NCBI GenBank assembly: GCA_948474755.1
Contig: CAOLHI010000247.1
Location: forward strand, 434,001-498,000
Direction of reading: 5' to 3'
Length of the DNA: 64,000 nt
Origin: Ctenosaura bakeri
Taxonomy: Eukaryota; Chordata; Lepidosauria; Squamata; Iguanidae
Below, in pieces: positions 20,301 to 30,757 of this stretch (its first letter is position 1; each line of letters opens with the position of its first letter). The position numbers were made by a program, and so were the translations under genes. The notes under the pieces are model-generated. The model did not search any database. It was given only the letters and a program-made list of their open reading frames with translations, and had not been told where the DNA came from.

Positions 20301-23300
20301 TCTGTTTGTCACTCCAAAGAGCAAATGTGCTAGTAAACAGGAAGCACAGTAAGACAGATCCTATTAAGAGGCATTTCTTATTACCAAAATTTAGAGCCAC
20401 TTGCGTTGCCCTATCACAATGCAGAATCTCTGTCTGTGCAGTCAAATCTTCCAAGTCTTGTTTGGATCAGCAATTACTACTACAAAACATGTAGTTTCTG
20501 GTGAAAGGAACTCTAAATTTCATCCTTAGAAAATGCTGCTAGAGAAGCACTCAGCAGCGACTGTTGACTCAGTGGAGGATTGGAAATGCCAGATGAAAGG
20601 ACCAAAGTTCCATAGTTCACCTGCAAGATGGAAGAACTTTGTCATGATTAACTTACTGTCATTCTCAAATGCTGGACTTTGTGACTGGTTTTCAGCACGA
20701 GGGACCCGAACTTTTCCTCTATGGCCCAGCTCCTGATAGTCCAGTGTTCTTACCTCTTGAGTCTGGAGTTCTGGGTATGATTCATAGGAGATCTTCTTAG
20801 CTAGAAGACACAAAATCTGTGTCCATTGTCAATGATACACATGCTGAATCACTTTGTCCCTATCTTAGTTCTATTCCATTAGTGTAGAAAGTCACCTATC
20901 TCTTAAAAGGTTTCACCAAGGTTTTACCAAGTAATACAAAATGTGCATAACAGTTCACCTTCCTCCCAATCTGAAACTGCCTAAACCAACATAGCATCGG
21001 TCTCCAAATGATATTGTTCCACTTAGCACATTTGTTGTGGGAAATAACATATTTCCAGCAAGACACCTTCATCTCTTATAAGCAAAATTGCTGCATTGTG
21101 TTGAGAAGGTGTCATGAACAGTGCTGAGAAAACTACTTTTTGGATTATAGTTCCCAGAGTTCCTCCTTGAACAGCGTAGCCACTGAATTATAACCCAAAA
21201 AAGCAATACTTCCAAGCCTTGTGAACACTTACTGAATGGTATCTGTGATTACTCTGCAAAGTTCCTGCCCTGCATTAGTTCTATTTCATATGCCTCCCTC
21301 CCTTTCTTTCTTTGAGAGAGAGAAAGAGAGAGTATTTGTTTTTATGTTACAAGAGTAGAGAGTAAATGCAGCTTCCTCATTTTACTCCTCAGATCACAGA
21401 TGTACTTATAAAGCAATGTACATTAAAACACTGGAGAACATCAGAAAAAAGTTATTTCTACTTCTTGCAGTAATTAAAGTCAACACTCCAGCTAGAGTGC
21501 TGGACTGGAATTTGTGAAATCCAAGTTCAAGGTGTTACATAGCCATGAAAACTAACTGGGGGAACCTTAGGCCAGTCACTTTCTTACACCCTTACAGGGT
21601 TATTGTAAGGATAAAGTAGGAAGGAAAAGATCCTCCAGGCCGATGAAGGAAAAGTGTGATATAAATATAGCTACTAATAATCCCCACACAAGGTAGCTGA
21701 TTTTTTCTGTCCTTTGATGTTTGTAAGATTTCTATTTTGCATATACACATGTGCCCCCTCTGGCATTACCACTGCACAGATCTAGCTGTTGTTGTATGGG
21801 AGGGAAATATATATGGTATTTCATGAATTAAGGCTATGTCCCCACCCCATAAATCAAGACTATCTCCCCCCAGTCCATCACCTAAGGATCGAACAGGCTG
21901 TATAAACATCAAATCAGTGGCCTTCATACCTAAATGAACTGAATAGGTTTCCTCTGCATTCGCAAATTGTAGGCTAGTTTTGAACTTTTTTCCGGATACA
22001 TTGCTTCTTTCTATGAAAGTGGAGATGCCCACTATGCTAGCCATGCAACTAGTATGCTTAGAGTCAAAGGCTGAAAGATCATTTATGTGCTGATGATCTG
22101 AACTATCCATAAAATTCAGAGGATCACTGTGCTTTCATAAATGAAAAATGAAAAGATGCTAATAGGTCCCCCTGGGTCAAGATGGAAATTATACACTTCG
22201 CCAGATTATGGACTACAACTGCTAGCATCCCTAGCCAACACAGCCAGTGGTGAAGGATGCTGAGACTTGTAGCTGGAGCCCTTTCACACTACACAATTAC
22301 AATGCTGTGATTCAGTTTAAGATGTCATGGCTGAATTTCTTGGAATCCTGAGATTTACAGTTTAGGTAGGGGTATTTAGAAACTCAGCTAGGGAGCACTA
22401 TTGTCTCACCAAATTACAAACCCCACAATTCAATAGGATGCAGCCTATTAAAGTGAAATCGTAGCACTATAATAATGTAGTGTGAAAAGGCCCCTGGAGA
22501 GGCAAAGCATGCCTACCCGTTTATGTGCCTCTCTACCAATGTCATGTACTGACTGTTCCAAGCTCTGGTTTCTATGCTAATTAAAGAGAATTCTATGTTT
22601 CTGCATATCCATTTCCTATTCTGTACTGCAAACTCATTTTCTATTCCTTATCTCACCTTGTCTTTGTACTTCCTGGAAAGGAATGGTGGAGGAATTGTCC
22701 ATCCAGGGGTTCCCCTGAAGGTTAACTTGATGGATTTTTTGCGTAAAAAATAGAGCAAGTTCATCTCTGTAGGACAGCTTGTTGTTTTGCAGGTCCAGAT
22801 AGACAAGGGCTCCAGGACCAGGAAAGATGGAGACGTCCAGAGACCAAAGCTGATTGTTTTTCAGGAGGAGTGTATGAAGGGTTTTTAAACCAAAGAAGCT
22901 CTTCGGGTGCACATGAGAAATGCTGCAGTTGCTTAAATCCAACAGGTGGAGAGTACCAAGGTTAAAAAAGAGGGAAGGATAAAGTGTAGGAATGGTATTG
23001 CCGGTGAGGTTTAGGGAACGCAAAGATGGGAACCTTCTCAGAAGGGTTCCATGTTGAGGCATCTTTAAGGAATTGAAAGATAGGTCCAGGCTGGTGATAT
23101 GTGTTGGAAGGGAATTTGGAACATGAAGGAGGCTCTTTCCACTGCAGGCAGCACAGCCCTGGAAAACAATTGCACTTATGAAGCATCAAGAAATTCAAGC
23201 AGTGTTAAATGCATCCATTTTTCAGTTTGTTCTGGGGACTTTATTTTTATATAGCCAAATCACTGAATACTATGTGGTAGCATGATACATTTTGCAACTC

Positions 23301-24889
23301 CCATCAACCTAAAATTACATTTAAAAAAAACCCTAAGCAATGGGATTGCTGGTGAAGAAAACAGATATCACAAGGCTACTATTGCATGTTATTGTTTGCA
23401 AAAACAGCCATATTTTCTGAGTGGCATCAAGTTGGAAGAGAGGGTGGGGGTGGGGTGTGTGATGAACTTGAGGCAAAGCACTGCACCAAGGTGACATTTC
23501 CAGCACAGATAGTACCAGAATATTGGAAATGCACAAAGCACTACAGAAATATTTCAATTAATGAAGCCTCTTCTGGTGAAGTTGCTTTTTTGCAACAACT
23601 TTAAAGATTTCACCCAGCCTCTCTTTTATTTCTTGTGTTCAGCCTAACTGGAAGTTTTTAGCACCAGGCAAGGCAAAGAATGAGAGCTAATGCAGTGTAG
23701 AGGTTGGAGCGCTGCACTATGACCCCGGGATCTAGGATTTGATTCCCCGCTTGATGTGATAAGAGCCATTTTGGAAACCAACTGGGTGACATTGGACACA
23801 CATCACACACTTTCAGCCCTAGAAAACACTGTGATAGAGTCATAGATGAGGCATACCTGTGCTAGAAAAAGCTCTACTCAACTGCCTAGAGCTAGGTGTT
23901 GCTGGGCTCCAGCTCTTATAAACCCTGATCATTCACCGTGATGGCAGGGGAGTGTAGCAGCTGGAATCCAACAAGATCTGAAGGTATTTCAAAGGCCCCT
24001 CCCTAAACTGCAAACCCCAGGATTCCATAGGATGTTGAAAGTGGAATAATGGTACTACAACAGTCTAGTGTGGAAATGGCCTAAGTCCGACCCTCAATAT
24101 GCCTTCTAAGATAGGAAGGATCTGCTTGGGGATTAACAGTGCTAAAACAAAATGTTTAAATTCTCTATTGAAACAGTTGAAAAGTTGTACCTAGGCAATC
24201 TGTGAATAAAAGTGAAGTAGGTACTTTTCTTTGCCTGCAATTCTGTGCAAATTTACTCAGGAGTAAGTTTCCATGAATTCAGTAGAAATGATTTCTGAGA
24301 AAATATGCACAAGAACATCCCACATGACAATTCCATGACAGTGTTATTTAGGAAGTGTAAATAACCATTACTAAATAAGCCTGACTTCTGTATAACAGTT
24401 TCTGGCTTCCTATGTTTTAGACAGGAAATGCTCAGTACAGCTAAAGATGTTTTTCTGCCTATGGCTGAAAAAAAGTATCAGATCCTGCCTGATCTTGGAA
24501 GCTAAGCAGGGTCAGCCCTGGTTGGTACAATGGGCCTGCCATATTCACAAGGCATTGGTTTCAGGACCCCACATGAATACTAAAAATTGTGTGTTCTCAA
24601 GTTCCTATGAAAAAATGATGTAGGACAGCTGTGGAGGTGCTCCAACCACCACTACCATGTCCCTGCAGAACCTCTCCATCACTCTGCAGTTGTTGAGAGC
24701 AGCAGAGCCAATTCTGCTTGTTCATTTGCAGCTAAATGCTGTTTAATATAATGCTGCCATCCACAGGGATATTAGTCTATGACAGTGGTTCTCAACCTTC
24801 CTAATGTCGCGGCCCCTTAATACAGTCCCTCATGTTGTGGTGACCCCCAACCATAAAATCATTTTCGTTATTATTTATTTATTTATTAT

Positions 24890-24920
<31 letters not shown>

Positions 24921-26800
24921 TTTCCAACATCAAATAGATTGGAAACACTGCCCTAAATCACTGCTCTGGATAGACTTCTAATGCCTAAAAACTGGTAACC
25001 CTCCCCCCCTTTTTTAAGCACAGAAATGCCAGAATTAAGGCAGTAGTTCTAGTTGTGAATGTTGGGTTTTCACAGTTCAAAAAGCCAGTCACTCCCAAAG
25101 GCAATGCCGAAACAGCCCACATTTTACATGAGGCGCAGGGAGGAAAGGACAGGGAGAGAGGAAAGATGGTGACGGCATAAACAGACGCGTTTTGTTTCCC
25201 TCCCTCCCTCCCTCCCTCCTCCCTCCCTTAAAGGGAGTGTGGACGCTGAACATACAAAAAGCGAGGAATGCAAGACAGTCAGGGCGAAGAACACAACACC
25301 TGCGTGTGGCAAGCGCCAAGGGTCCACGCACAACAAAAGCGAGAGAAGAAAGTCATCCTGGCTATTTCTGCACTAGACTGTTATACCACTATTATTCCAC
25401 TTTCACCATCCTATGGAATCCTGGGGTTTGCAGGTCTCCTCTCCTCACCTCCGCCTTAACACTCCAGCTCCAGCTCCCTCCTCTCGGTGTCCTCACCTCT
25501 GCCTTAACATTCAGGCTCCAGCTCTCTCCTCCCGCTCTCCACACCTCTGGCTCCACCTCAGGCTCCTCCAGTGCTTTCCCACCAGGCAGGGAAAGACGGG
25601 GAAACGCCCAGCATGCCTCCTCTTCCCTCCTCCCAGCGCAGGGGTCTCAGAAGCACTGCTCCCATTGGCTGTGAGACCACCTTCTTTTAAAAGGGGGGGC
25701 AGGATTGAGGAGCGGCGACCCCTGTGAAATGGTCGTTTGACCCCCAAAGGGGTCCCGACCCCCAGGTTGAGAGCCACTGGTCTATGACCTTTAGCAACAA
25801 ACTTAATGCTTTCTCAGTTTTTACAAGCACTTTATCATGAACCATAAAGACCATTTTTGCCCTGCACTAACACATCCACAAACTTCAGTTTCTTCCTCCT
25901 TTATTCAGCAGATGCTCAATTCATTCTTATCGACCTTATGGACAACTTCAGAATCTGACATGCCACTTTTCAAAAGATATAAGGTTTTTATTTTCCCATC
26001 AAGAGTTGTCAGTCTTAGATTTTGAGGGATTGCTTTGACCACTTAATTGCTTTTTAAGAGCCATGTTTTCCTCAGAGTAATAAGGGGCGCACATAACAAC
26101 ATGACACAACTACTGTACAGTACAGTAGCAAGCAAGCAAACCAGATGGCAGGCTGCAGAGAGACTCGAGGTTGCAGAGAGGCTGCAGAGACTTCACAAAA
26201 GATGCAAGAATCTGTGAAATGTATGTGAAATCCTTTAGTTCTCTGCTGCCTCCAAAATCTGAATCTAGAAACTGTGAACATACTTACATGATGTCACTAT
26301 AGCAGTTTGATATCAGCTTAGCTGACATGGTCCCATCCCACAGAACCCTGGGTTTTGCAGTTTGGTGAGATATTGACAATCCTGTTCTATAGAGCTGTAA
26401 TGCATTCACAGGCATTGCTTATGTTGCAAAATTAAACCGATCTAACAGTCAGTGGCTCTCTTTGGGAAATTAAGTTCAGGGAGTGAACTATATCAGTCTA
26501 CATCCCTCCTCAATCACAAGTCCCAAAATTTTATAGTGTGGAGCCGTGAAAATAAAAGTGGTTAACTGTGTTGTGTTGGTGGTTAACTGTGTTGCGTTGG
26601 TGACTATAAAGCCAACACTGAATCAAATTAATTGGTCAGGATCTGCTATGACCAAAGTCCCTCCCATGCAGAAGGTTCAGATTATACTTCACGCAGATGC
26701 ATCCTTTGCTCACCTGTTCATCAATGCTGCAGGGATGTCCCAATATCAGAGGCCAGAGCCAGAGTGTAATGAAGACCCAACAGTACCAAGTATCTTTCAT
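17012..26800 (-). CDS. C1orf210: LRR-containing TEMP/LRRC19-family membrane protein, four coding exons
   Basis: Joined exons 26714-26800, 22657-23158, 20657-20800 and 17012-17388 keep one frame throughout (phases 0, 1, 1) and give 369 residues. Residues 1-21 are a signal peptide. Cysteines 24, 31 and 34 begin an LRRNT-like cap. Five to six leucine-rich repeats fill about 45-180. An Asn/Gln/Glu-rich stalk runs to about 258. The membrane segment is 260-280, then comes a basic KCKLRQRNR start to the cytoplasmic tail, the DDDDGFIEDNYIEP motif at 330-343, a Glu run at 349-364, and a terminal HFKL. Human TEMP (C1orf210, 113 residues) has the same membrane segment, ASYxH, DDDGFIEDNYI and HFxL features but no LRRs. 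Human LRRC19 (about 370 residues, LRRs, NF-kB-activating plasma-membrane receptor) shares the GFIEDxYI tail. The ligand is unknown. LRRC19 proper is the alternative; the tail favours TEMP. Confidence 0.85.
17551..17745 (+). mobile_element. tRNA-derived SINE in intron 3
   Basis: Runs from agagtcagcatggcatag to acacgacaacaacaa, antisense to the host gene. Complete head and tail. Confidence 0.75.
18323..18526 (+). mobile_element. tRNA-derived SINE in intron 3
   Basis: Runs from gagagtcagtgtggtgg to a tail degraded to ctaccaccaccaacaac. Same orientation as the neighbouring copy at 17551. Confidence 0.75.
18587..18766. mobile_element. 180-bp palindromic MITE in intron 3
   Basis: Again exactly 180 bp. 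The arms are nearly complementary but several mismatches have accumulated (for example ccatgg against cgatag), so it is older than the 7898 and 8521 copies. Copy-specific changes such as cttgcaacatc are still mirrored as gatgctgcaag. Confidence 0.8.
18767..20016. other. intron 3 sequence, nothing recognised
   Basis: Within intron 3 of the LRR/TEMP-like gene. No exon with acceptor, frame and donor on the minus strand fits the established phases. Confidence 0.4.
20017..20205 (-). mobile_element. 5S-rRNA-derived SINE in intron 3
   Basis: The minus strand carries the 5S rRNA middle region: gatcttggaagctaagcag, then the complement of ggtctcccatccagg (tggatgggagacc). The non-5S tail follows with tataggcta-type sequence and ggaaggaactggcaaagcc. 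This is clearly the 5S promoter domain (A-box, IE and C-box region). Confidence 0.8.
20657..20800 (-). CDS. C1orf210: exon 3: extracellular stalk
   Basis: The acceptor is gtgtcttctag|CTAAGAAG and the donor GACA|GTAAGT. Length 144 bp, phase 1 at both ends, so skipping it keeps the frame. It encodes residues 197-245, a Tyr/Glu/Gln-rich hydrophilic stalk with one potential N-glycosylation site (NQS). A second donor-like GAG|GTAAGA inside the exon (20,754/20,753) would break the frame and is unlikely to be used. Confidence 0.75.
21473..21672 (+). mobile_element. SINE of another tRNA-derived family
   Basis: Contains agagtgctggactgga, aaatccaagttcaagg, aggccagtcactttctt, cttacagggttattgt and gatataaatata. 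The cacagggttgttgtgagg-like core with an ATAAATA tail differs from the ACAACA family. Lies in intron 2. Confidence 0.6.
22281..22491. mobile_element. divergent palindromic MITE in intron 2
   Basis: The ends are ccctttcacactaca and tgtagtgtgaaaagg. The interior includes ggaatcctgagatttacag and aaaccccacaattc. Related to the ggccatttcc family but with unlike ends and a longer, non-palindromic centre. Confidence 0.65.
22657..23158 (-). CDS. C1orf210: exon 2: leucine-rich repeat ectodomain
   Basis: The acceptor is ttgttttccag|GGCTGT (23159/23158) and the donor CAAG|GTGAGA (22657/22656). Phase 0 in, phase 1 out. It encodes residues 30-196. Repeat cores are LDLSFNSL, LNLTGNTI, LDLSNCSI, LLLKNNQL, LDLQNNKL and VNLQGNPW. 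The last is followed by MDNSS rather than the Cys-x-Cys of a normal LRRCT cap, so the C-terminal cap is absent or unusual. An LSF-N-SL start with C31/C34 forms the N-terminal cap. Confidence 0.9.
23682..23840 (+). mobile_element. tRNA-derived SINE, 3' truncated, in intron 1
   Basis: Head gagctaatgcagtgtag and B-box region aggatttgattccc are present. The sequence stops after aaaacactgtgatag, before the ACAACA tail. Confidence 0.6.
23994..24081. mobile_element. palindromic MITE, right half only
   Basis: From gcccctccctaaactgc to gtgtggaaatggcc. The left half is missing and is replaced by unrelated sequence. Confidence 0.7.
24478..24522 (+). mobile_element. fragment of 5S-derived SINE
   Basis: gatcttggaagctaagcagg and gccctggttggtac match the 5S rRNA internal promoter region on the plus strand. 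The rest of the element is lost. Confidence 0.65.
24891..24920. repeat. (TTAG)n microsatellite
   Basis: About seven uninterrupted tetranucleotide units, directly following a short TTTA run in the SPIN-like element. Confidence 0.85.
25361..25433. mobile_element. palindromic MITE, left half, nested in the SPIN-like element
   Basis: From gctatttctgcactag to cctggggtttgcag. The match stops at the point where the palindrome centre would begin. Confidence 0.7.
26714..26800 (-). CDS. C1orf210: exon 1 (coding part): signal peptide
   Basis: Begins ATG (26798-26800) and encodes 29 residues, MKDTWYCWVFITLWLWPL and on to a G-H-P-C cleavage area. The donor is CAG|GTGAGC at 26714/26713, phase 0, matching exon 2. 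Immediately upstream a strong acceptor, a long pyrimidine run ending cttctgcag|CATACTG (26815/26814), shows that this exon is itself spliced to an upstream non-coding exon that I could not locate. Confidence 0.8.
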
Positions 26801-26814
26801 TTTGCTTCAGTATG

Positions 26815-27735
26815 CTGCAGAAGAGGGGGAAAGTGCAAAAAGAGATCAATGCATTTGTTTGCTTTTGTTTATAGTTCAGCTTTACAAAAGAAATCCCAGG
26901 GTGAGTAACAACCATATTTAACAAAATCTAATAGTCATTAGAAACTAGAGGTATATCCACATTCCATCTTTACAACGTCTGATTCCACACTGCCCTAGCT
27001 CCATGCAGATCCTGGGATCTGTAGTTTACTGAGGTCCTTAGATTTCTCTGCTAGAAAGCTCTGGCATTACAGTTTAGGGTAAAGCAGACTAGATTCTCTA
27101 GCACATGATTATCAGGGTTTTATCACACAAGGCAGTAAATCACACATACAGCTGCATAATAGTATCTTTGGCAGGTACTTATCATATGATGTTGTTGTTG
27201 TGTTTTTTCTCCCATGGGAGACCATTTGGAAAGTGTTTCCTTTTATTAGCACCAATATCTGTTAATGACTTCCTTTACCACTTCTGTTCTGCTATGATTT
27301 CCTGTGTGAAAGCTCAGTTGTGCTTTTATGCTGATTTTGGGTGATAAGGGGGTATTCAGTTGGCATGCTGTGGGTGGAGAAACATCAGTCCACTTCCAGT
27401 GATCAAGGGTAAGGAAAAGAGGTGGAAATAACAGTTTGATTTTCTTTCTGTTGGCAAAACAACTGGGAAACTTTTAAACCTTTAGGCAAAAAAAAATAAA
27501 TAAAAAATTGGCAAATGACTGCTTCCCCACCCAAAAGGGGGTTGACAGGAAAGTCAAGATTTTGATCACTGCCTCGCCACTTCCTTTTCCAGCCCCACTC
27601 TGAAGAATCTGTCTCTCTCTCATTCTCTTTTTCCATCACCTCCCCTCCCAGACACCTCGAAATAAAGTGAAAAAGAGTCTTATAGTTTTAAGCAGCATTT
27701 ATTTTATTAATTCATTAATTAATTCTTTCTTCTAA
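26815..27735. other. upstream of the LRR/TEMP-like coding exons, decayed MITE sequence
   Basis: About 26,960-27,080 resembles the palindromic MITE family (gatcctgggatctgtagttt, gaaagctctggc) without clear ends. The remainder holds no recognised gene. A 5' non-coding exon and promoter are expected somewhere to the right. Confidence 0.4.
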
Positions 27736-27843
27736 CTTCAGACTTAACTAATCACTGGTAGATGAAAGCTGACATTGATGAAACAGGCAGATCAGATCGG
27801 TAGCTGCTGGCTTTCATCTGTGAGAGATTAGTTAAGTCTGAAG
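27736..27843. repeat. inverted repeat, 18-bp perfect arms
   Basis: cttcagacttaactaatc (27736-27753) pairs exactly with gattagttaagtctgaag (27826-27843). Inner atgaaagc and gctttcat extend the stem. Probably a small fold-back MITE. Confidence 0.8.
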
Positions 27844-29896
27844 CCAGACTTTGTTCTCCTAATCAAGAAACCATCCTTCCCCCAGGAAGGGATGTAAGAC
27901 TGTTTTCATTTATATTTCGGTGGGAATCTGTGTGTGTGTGTGTGCGCACACACATTTCTTACCAACTGGAGAAAGATGAGAAACCCTCATCAGAAAAAAA
28001 AAGTGGGGGCAAGGGGAAACAACTACACAGGCGCATGATACTGATACTCTTCAATCCTAACCTACAGTTTTCATGAATTCCCAGAAGAGCCTCATGCAGG
28101 GCTGCATGCCAGTGAAAACAAACCTACATATGAAAAGCTCCCAGGAAAAACATGAGTTCCAAGAGGCACTGGCAAACAAAATGTCATGAAAGGACAGGAG
28201 AAAAGAACTGGTGACTGCTTTCACCAGCAAAATCTAGAGTATGAAAAGTAAACCCAATAATGGCTGGGGCAGCTCGTTTTGCTTCCTGAGGGGAGGGACA
28301 GAATCCCAACCTGTCGTTTCATGTGCAGAAACTAAATGAGCAAGTGGCAGCTAAATTTTACTTCAGCACAGACCATAAGAAACTGCACTTAAAAGGAGCA
28401 GCCTTGCTTAGGAGATACAGGGTGGACTGCCTGGCACACACTACTTTGTCCTCCAATATCTTCTTGCTGCTCCTTACCCACCAACTTCTGCCTGAAGTGG
28501 CTACCACATACACAATCTATTGATAAACTTGGCCCAAAACCAATCAGCACTTAAAGCATGGGTCTGTTAGGAGTGTTTGGCAAAATTCCTCTGCTCTAGG
28601 ACCTCTTTGAGTTTAGCCATGGCAGTTTGATAGCAAATACCCTCTGCTATCCAGTGTGGCTTGATTGTTTTCTGTTGAACCTGCTACAGGGTTGTACAAT
28701 ACAAGTATTATCATCAACACTCGTTGAGCTTTAAGACTTAACTCTCATATGACCACTTACTCCAGACATCTTGTGCTGTCTCAGCTGTCACCTTCATCCT
28801 GGATTACTATGAAATGACAGGATTTCTTCATTCTCTTTAGCTAGCTATGCCACCCACAGCCTAGGGGAGCTGAGAATAGGCCAGCTGGAGACCGTGAAAC
28901 AAGGAGAGCCAACTAAAGCAAGCAGGAAGCAATGCTTTATTTGGCCTATAATAGGTGGACAGATTATAGCAAGCTGGATTTTCAGGAGGCAGTGGTAACA
29001 CTGGTTATGTGAGAGCACTGACTTCCCTAAGAGGGCCAGGTTATTTTTACAACTGGCTTCTATTTAGTTTCTTATGTCCGTTGTCTATATAGTTCTTGGC
29101 TCAGAATCAGCTAGCTCCATTACAGAGAATGACATTGCTCATGTTCCTGCTGGCAGATCACACACAAAATGCAGAAGCACTCTATAGATTACCTTCTGCT
29201 AAAAAAAGAAAAGATTGACTTCCTGATTTTGAACCACACCCAAGGCCACCTCAACCCCGACTTACGAAGCAAACTTAGACTCCCCAGAATCAGCACCCAG
29301 ACATATGACTACATGTACATAGAAGCACTATCCACTTTACAAAGCACTCTCTCATGAGGCAAGGTTGTTTTAATTTAAAATCTTGTCCTCTTTGCTTGGT
29401 TTTCCCTCTTTCCCAAACACTCCTTGAAAAGGAAGAACATTTACCTCAGAAATTATGCCAAGTTGTGTGTGCTTCCTCTGGCTTTCCCACTCACACTCAC
29501 GTTCTCTCTTTCTTCCTGGTCTGTGTACTGTGGGAGTGGCAGGTGCCCAAGAAAATGGATGGTGAATGTGGAAAAAAAAAAGGTGAAAGGTAAAGAAGAG
29601 AGTTACACATTAACTGGTATTAGTCTCTCTCTCTTCCCTCTTTGGCATGATAGGCTCCAAAACAAAGCCCTGGCATAATGACAGAGCAAAATCAGGGGAC
29701 GATGCCAAATAGGTACCATATGTCTACAAATATGGACAGCCTAATTAATTCAGTCACAGAAGTTGTTGCTGAGAAAGGTCAGGCGCAAACTGTTCTTTCT
29801 GTTTACCTGCTTGCATGCCTTAATTGTGGTGTGAGTGACAGCTCAGGTAAAAAGCCCAAGTGCGTGGAGGGTGCCCGTGTTCCTGAAGCAGCAATA
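27844..29896. other. no feature recognised
   Basis: Contains a TG/CA microsatellite near 27,930-27,952 and no splice-supported coding frame that I can recognise. Confidence 0.35.
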
Positions 29897-30015
29897 ATTC
29901 AGTAGTAGAGCATATGTTTTGCATGCAGAAAGTTCCAGTTCTAATTGCCAGCATTTTCAGATAGGGCTGAACTGACTGCTGCCTGAAACAGTGGAGAGCC
30001 ACAACCACAAACAGC
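29897..30015 (+). mobile_element. tRNA-Ala-derived SINE, 5' part
   Basis: attcagtagtagagcatatg corresponds to the tRNA A-box. ttttgcatgcagaa is the anticodon arm with TGC (Ala). agttccagttctaattgcc is the B-box region. Followed by the SINE body cctgaaacagtggagagcc. Confidence 0.65.
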
Positions 30016-30619
30016 TGGCAGCTCCCATGTCCGTGGTTGGTGAAACCATGCCAAATTTTAGTCTGAATTTTAAAGGGACTATTTAAGGTGATTAACCTTC
30101 TTGCTGGATAAGGTTCAGCATCATGGCTAGCTTGTTTAAAGTTTAGGTTAAAATCTGGAGGAGATTCTTCATGGCTCATCATTGTACAGTACACAATACT
30201 GAGCTAGAAAAAGGAATGGTCTGACTTTGGGTAAGGTAACCTGCTATGTTTCCTGTGGCTTGGCCTCTCCAATTCTGATTGTATATATGGTAAGGATGTT
30301 CTAAGATGTACTTATTTACATTAATACAGGCTATGGGGAGATGCTTCTGCGAACCTACCTGCTTCCCATGAAGTAGGGAATGGTCATGTGGCAGGGGAGG
30401 CTTCAGAGGTTGTTTGGTAAGCCAAAGGGGGACTTTGGGCACTGTGGAAGGAGGAGGGGAATACCAACTCCCACAGCCCCTCCAAAAAGGACATAAGGGA
30501 AAATTATTCATGCTCATGTCCCTAATAAGATGCCATTCCATGGATGCTTCCAGGCAGGCAGTTCCTAGTGTTAACAATCCATTGCTCTGTTTTCGTGAGC
30601 CAATGGTGACTAGTCACTC

Positions 30620-30757
30620 CCATGTCAGTGAGATAGTGAGTTTAGTCCAGTTTCAACCTCAGCTTTAAAGGAACTGTCCAAGGTTCAGCATATTGGACAG
30701 TTCCTTTAAAGCAAGCCAACACCCAGAACGGATTCCCCACCCCACTGACATGGGAGC
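30620..30757. repeat. fold-back element with 20-bp perfect stem
   Basis: tttaaaggaactgtccaa (from about 30,664) and ttggacagttcctttaaa (to about 30,710) are exact complements around an 11-base loop. Outer cccatgtcagtg and cactgacatggg form a second stem. A related half lies near 30,025-30,090. Confidence 0.75.

Larger units (their letters stand above)
24783..25779 (-). mobile_element. SPIN-like hAT element with target duplication and nested sequence
   Basis: Ends are CAGTGGTTCTCAACC and its complement-like ggttgagagccactg. The flanking 8-bp duplication GTCTATGA is exact (24775-24782, 25780-25787). Inside the ends are the SPIN-type ggtgacccccaaccataaaa and gacccctgtgaaatggtcg blocks. The roughly 850-bp interior holds a TAGT microsatellite, a CCCT-rich tract (about 25,197-25,226), half of a palindromic MITE (25361) and a GC-rich part with repeated ctccagctcc. 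The element lies in intron 1 of the LRR/TEMP-like gene. Confidence 0.85.

Noticed and set aside
20754..20800. Shorter version of exon 3 ending at the first GAG|GTAAGA
   Set aside because: It would leave phase 0 and put the last exon out of frame; the GACA|GTAAGT donor keeps the frame.
23333..23557. Minus-strand frame starting MKYFCSALCISNILVL as the signal peptide of the LRR gene
   Set aside because: No acceptable donor follows in phase 0; the 26.8-kb exon has both a strong acceptor and a strong donor in the right phase.
24880..24920. CRISPR-like or regulatory array
   Set aside because: It is a simple TTTA/TTAG microsatellite in a vertebrate genome.
26281..26340. Donor-like GTAAGTATG near 26,287 on the minus strand
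   Set aside because: The preceding frame lacks a signal-like sequence and lies in decayed MITE sequence.
17012..26800. Calling the LRR gene LRRC19
   Set aside because: Architecture and length fit LRRC19, but the membrane segment, ASYQHQ region, EDNYIEP motif and terminal HFKL fit TEMP better, and IFT74 (the LRRC19 neighbour) is not seen. Kept as the alternative.
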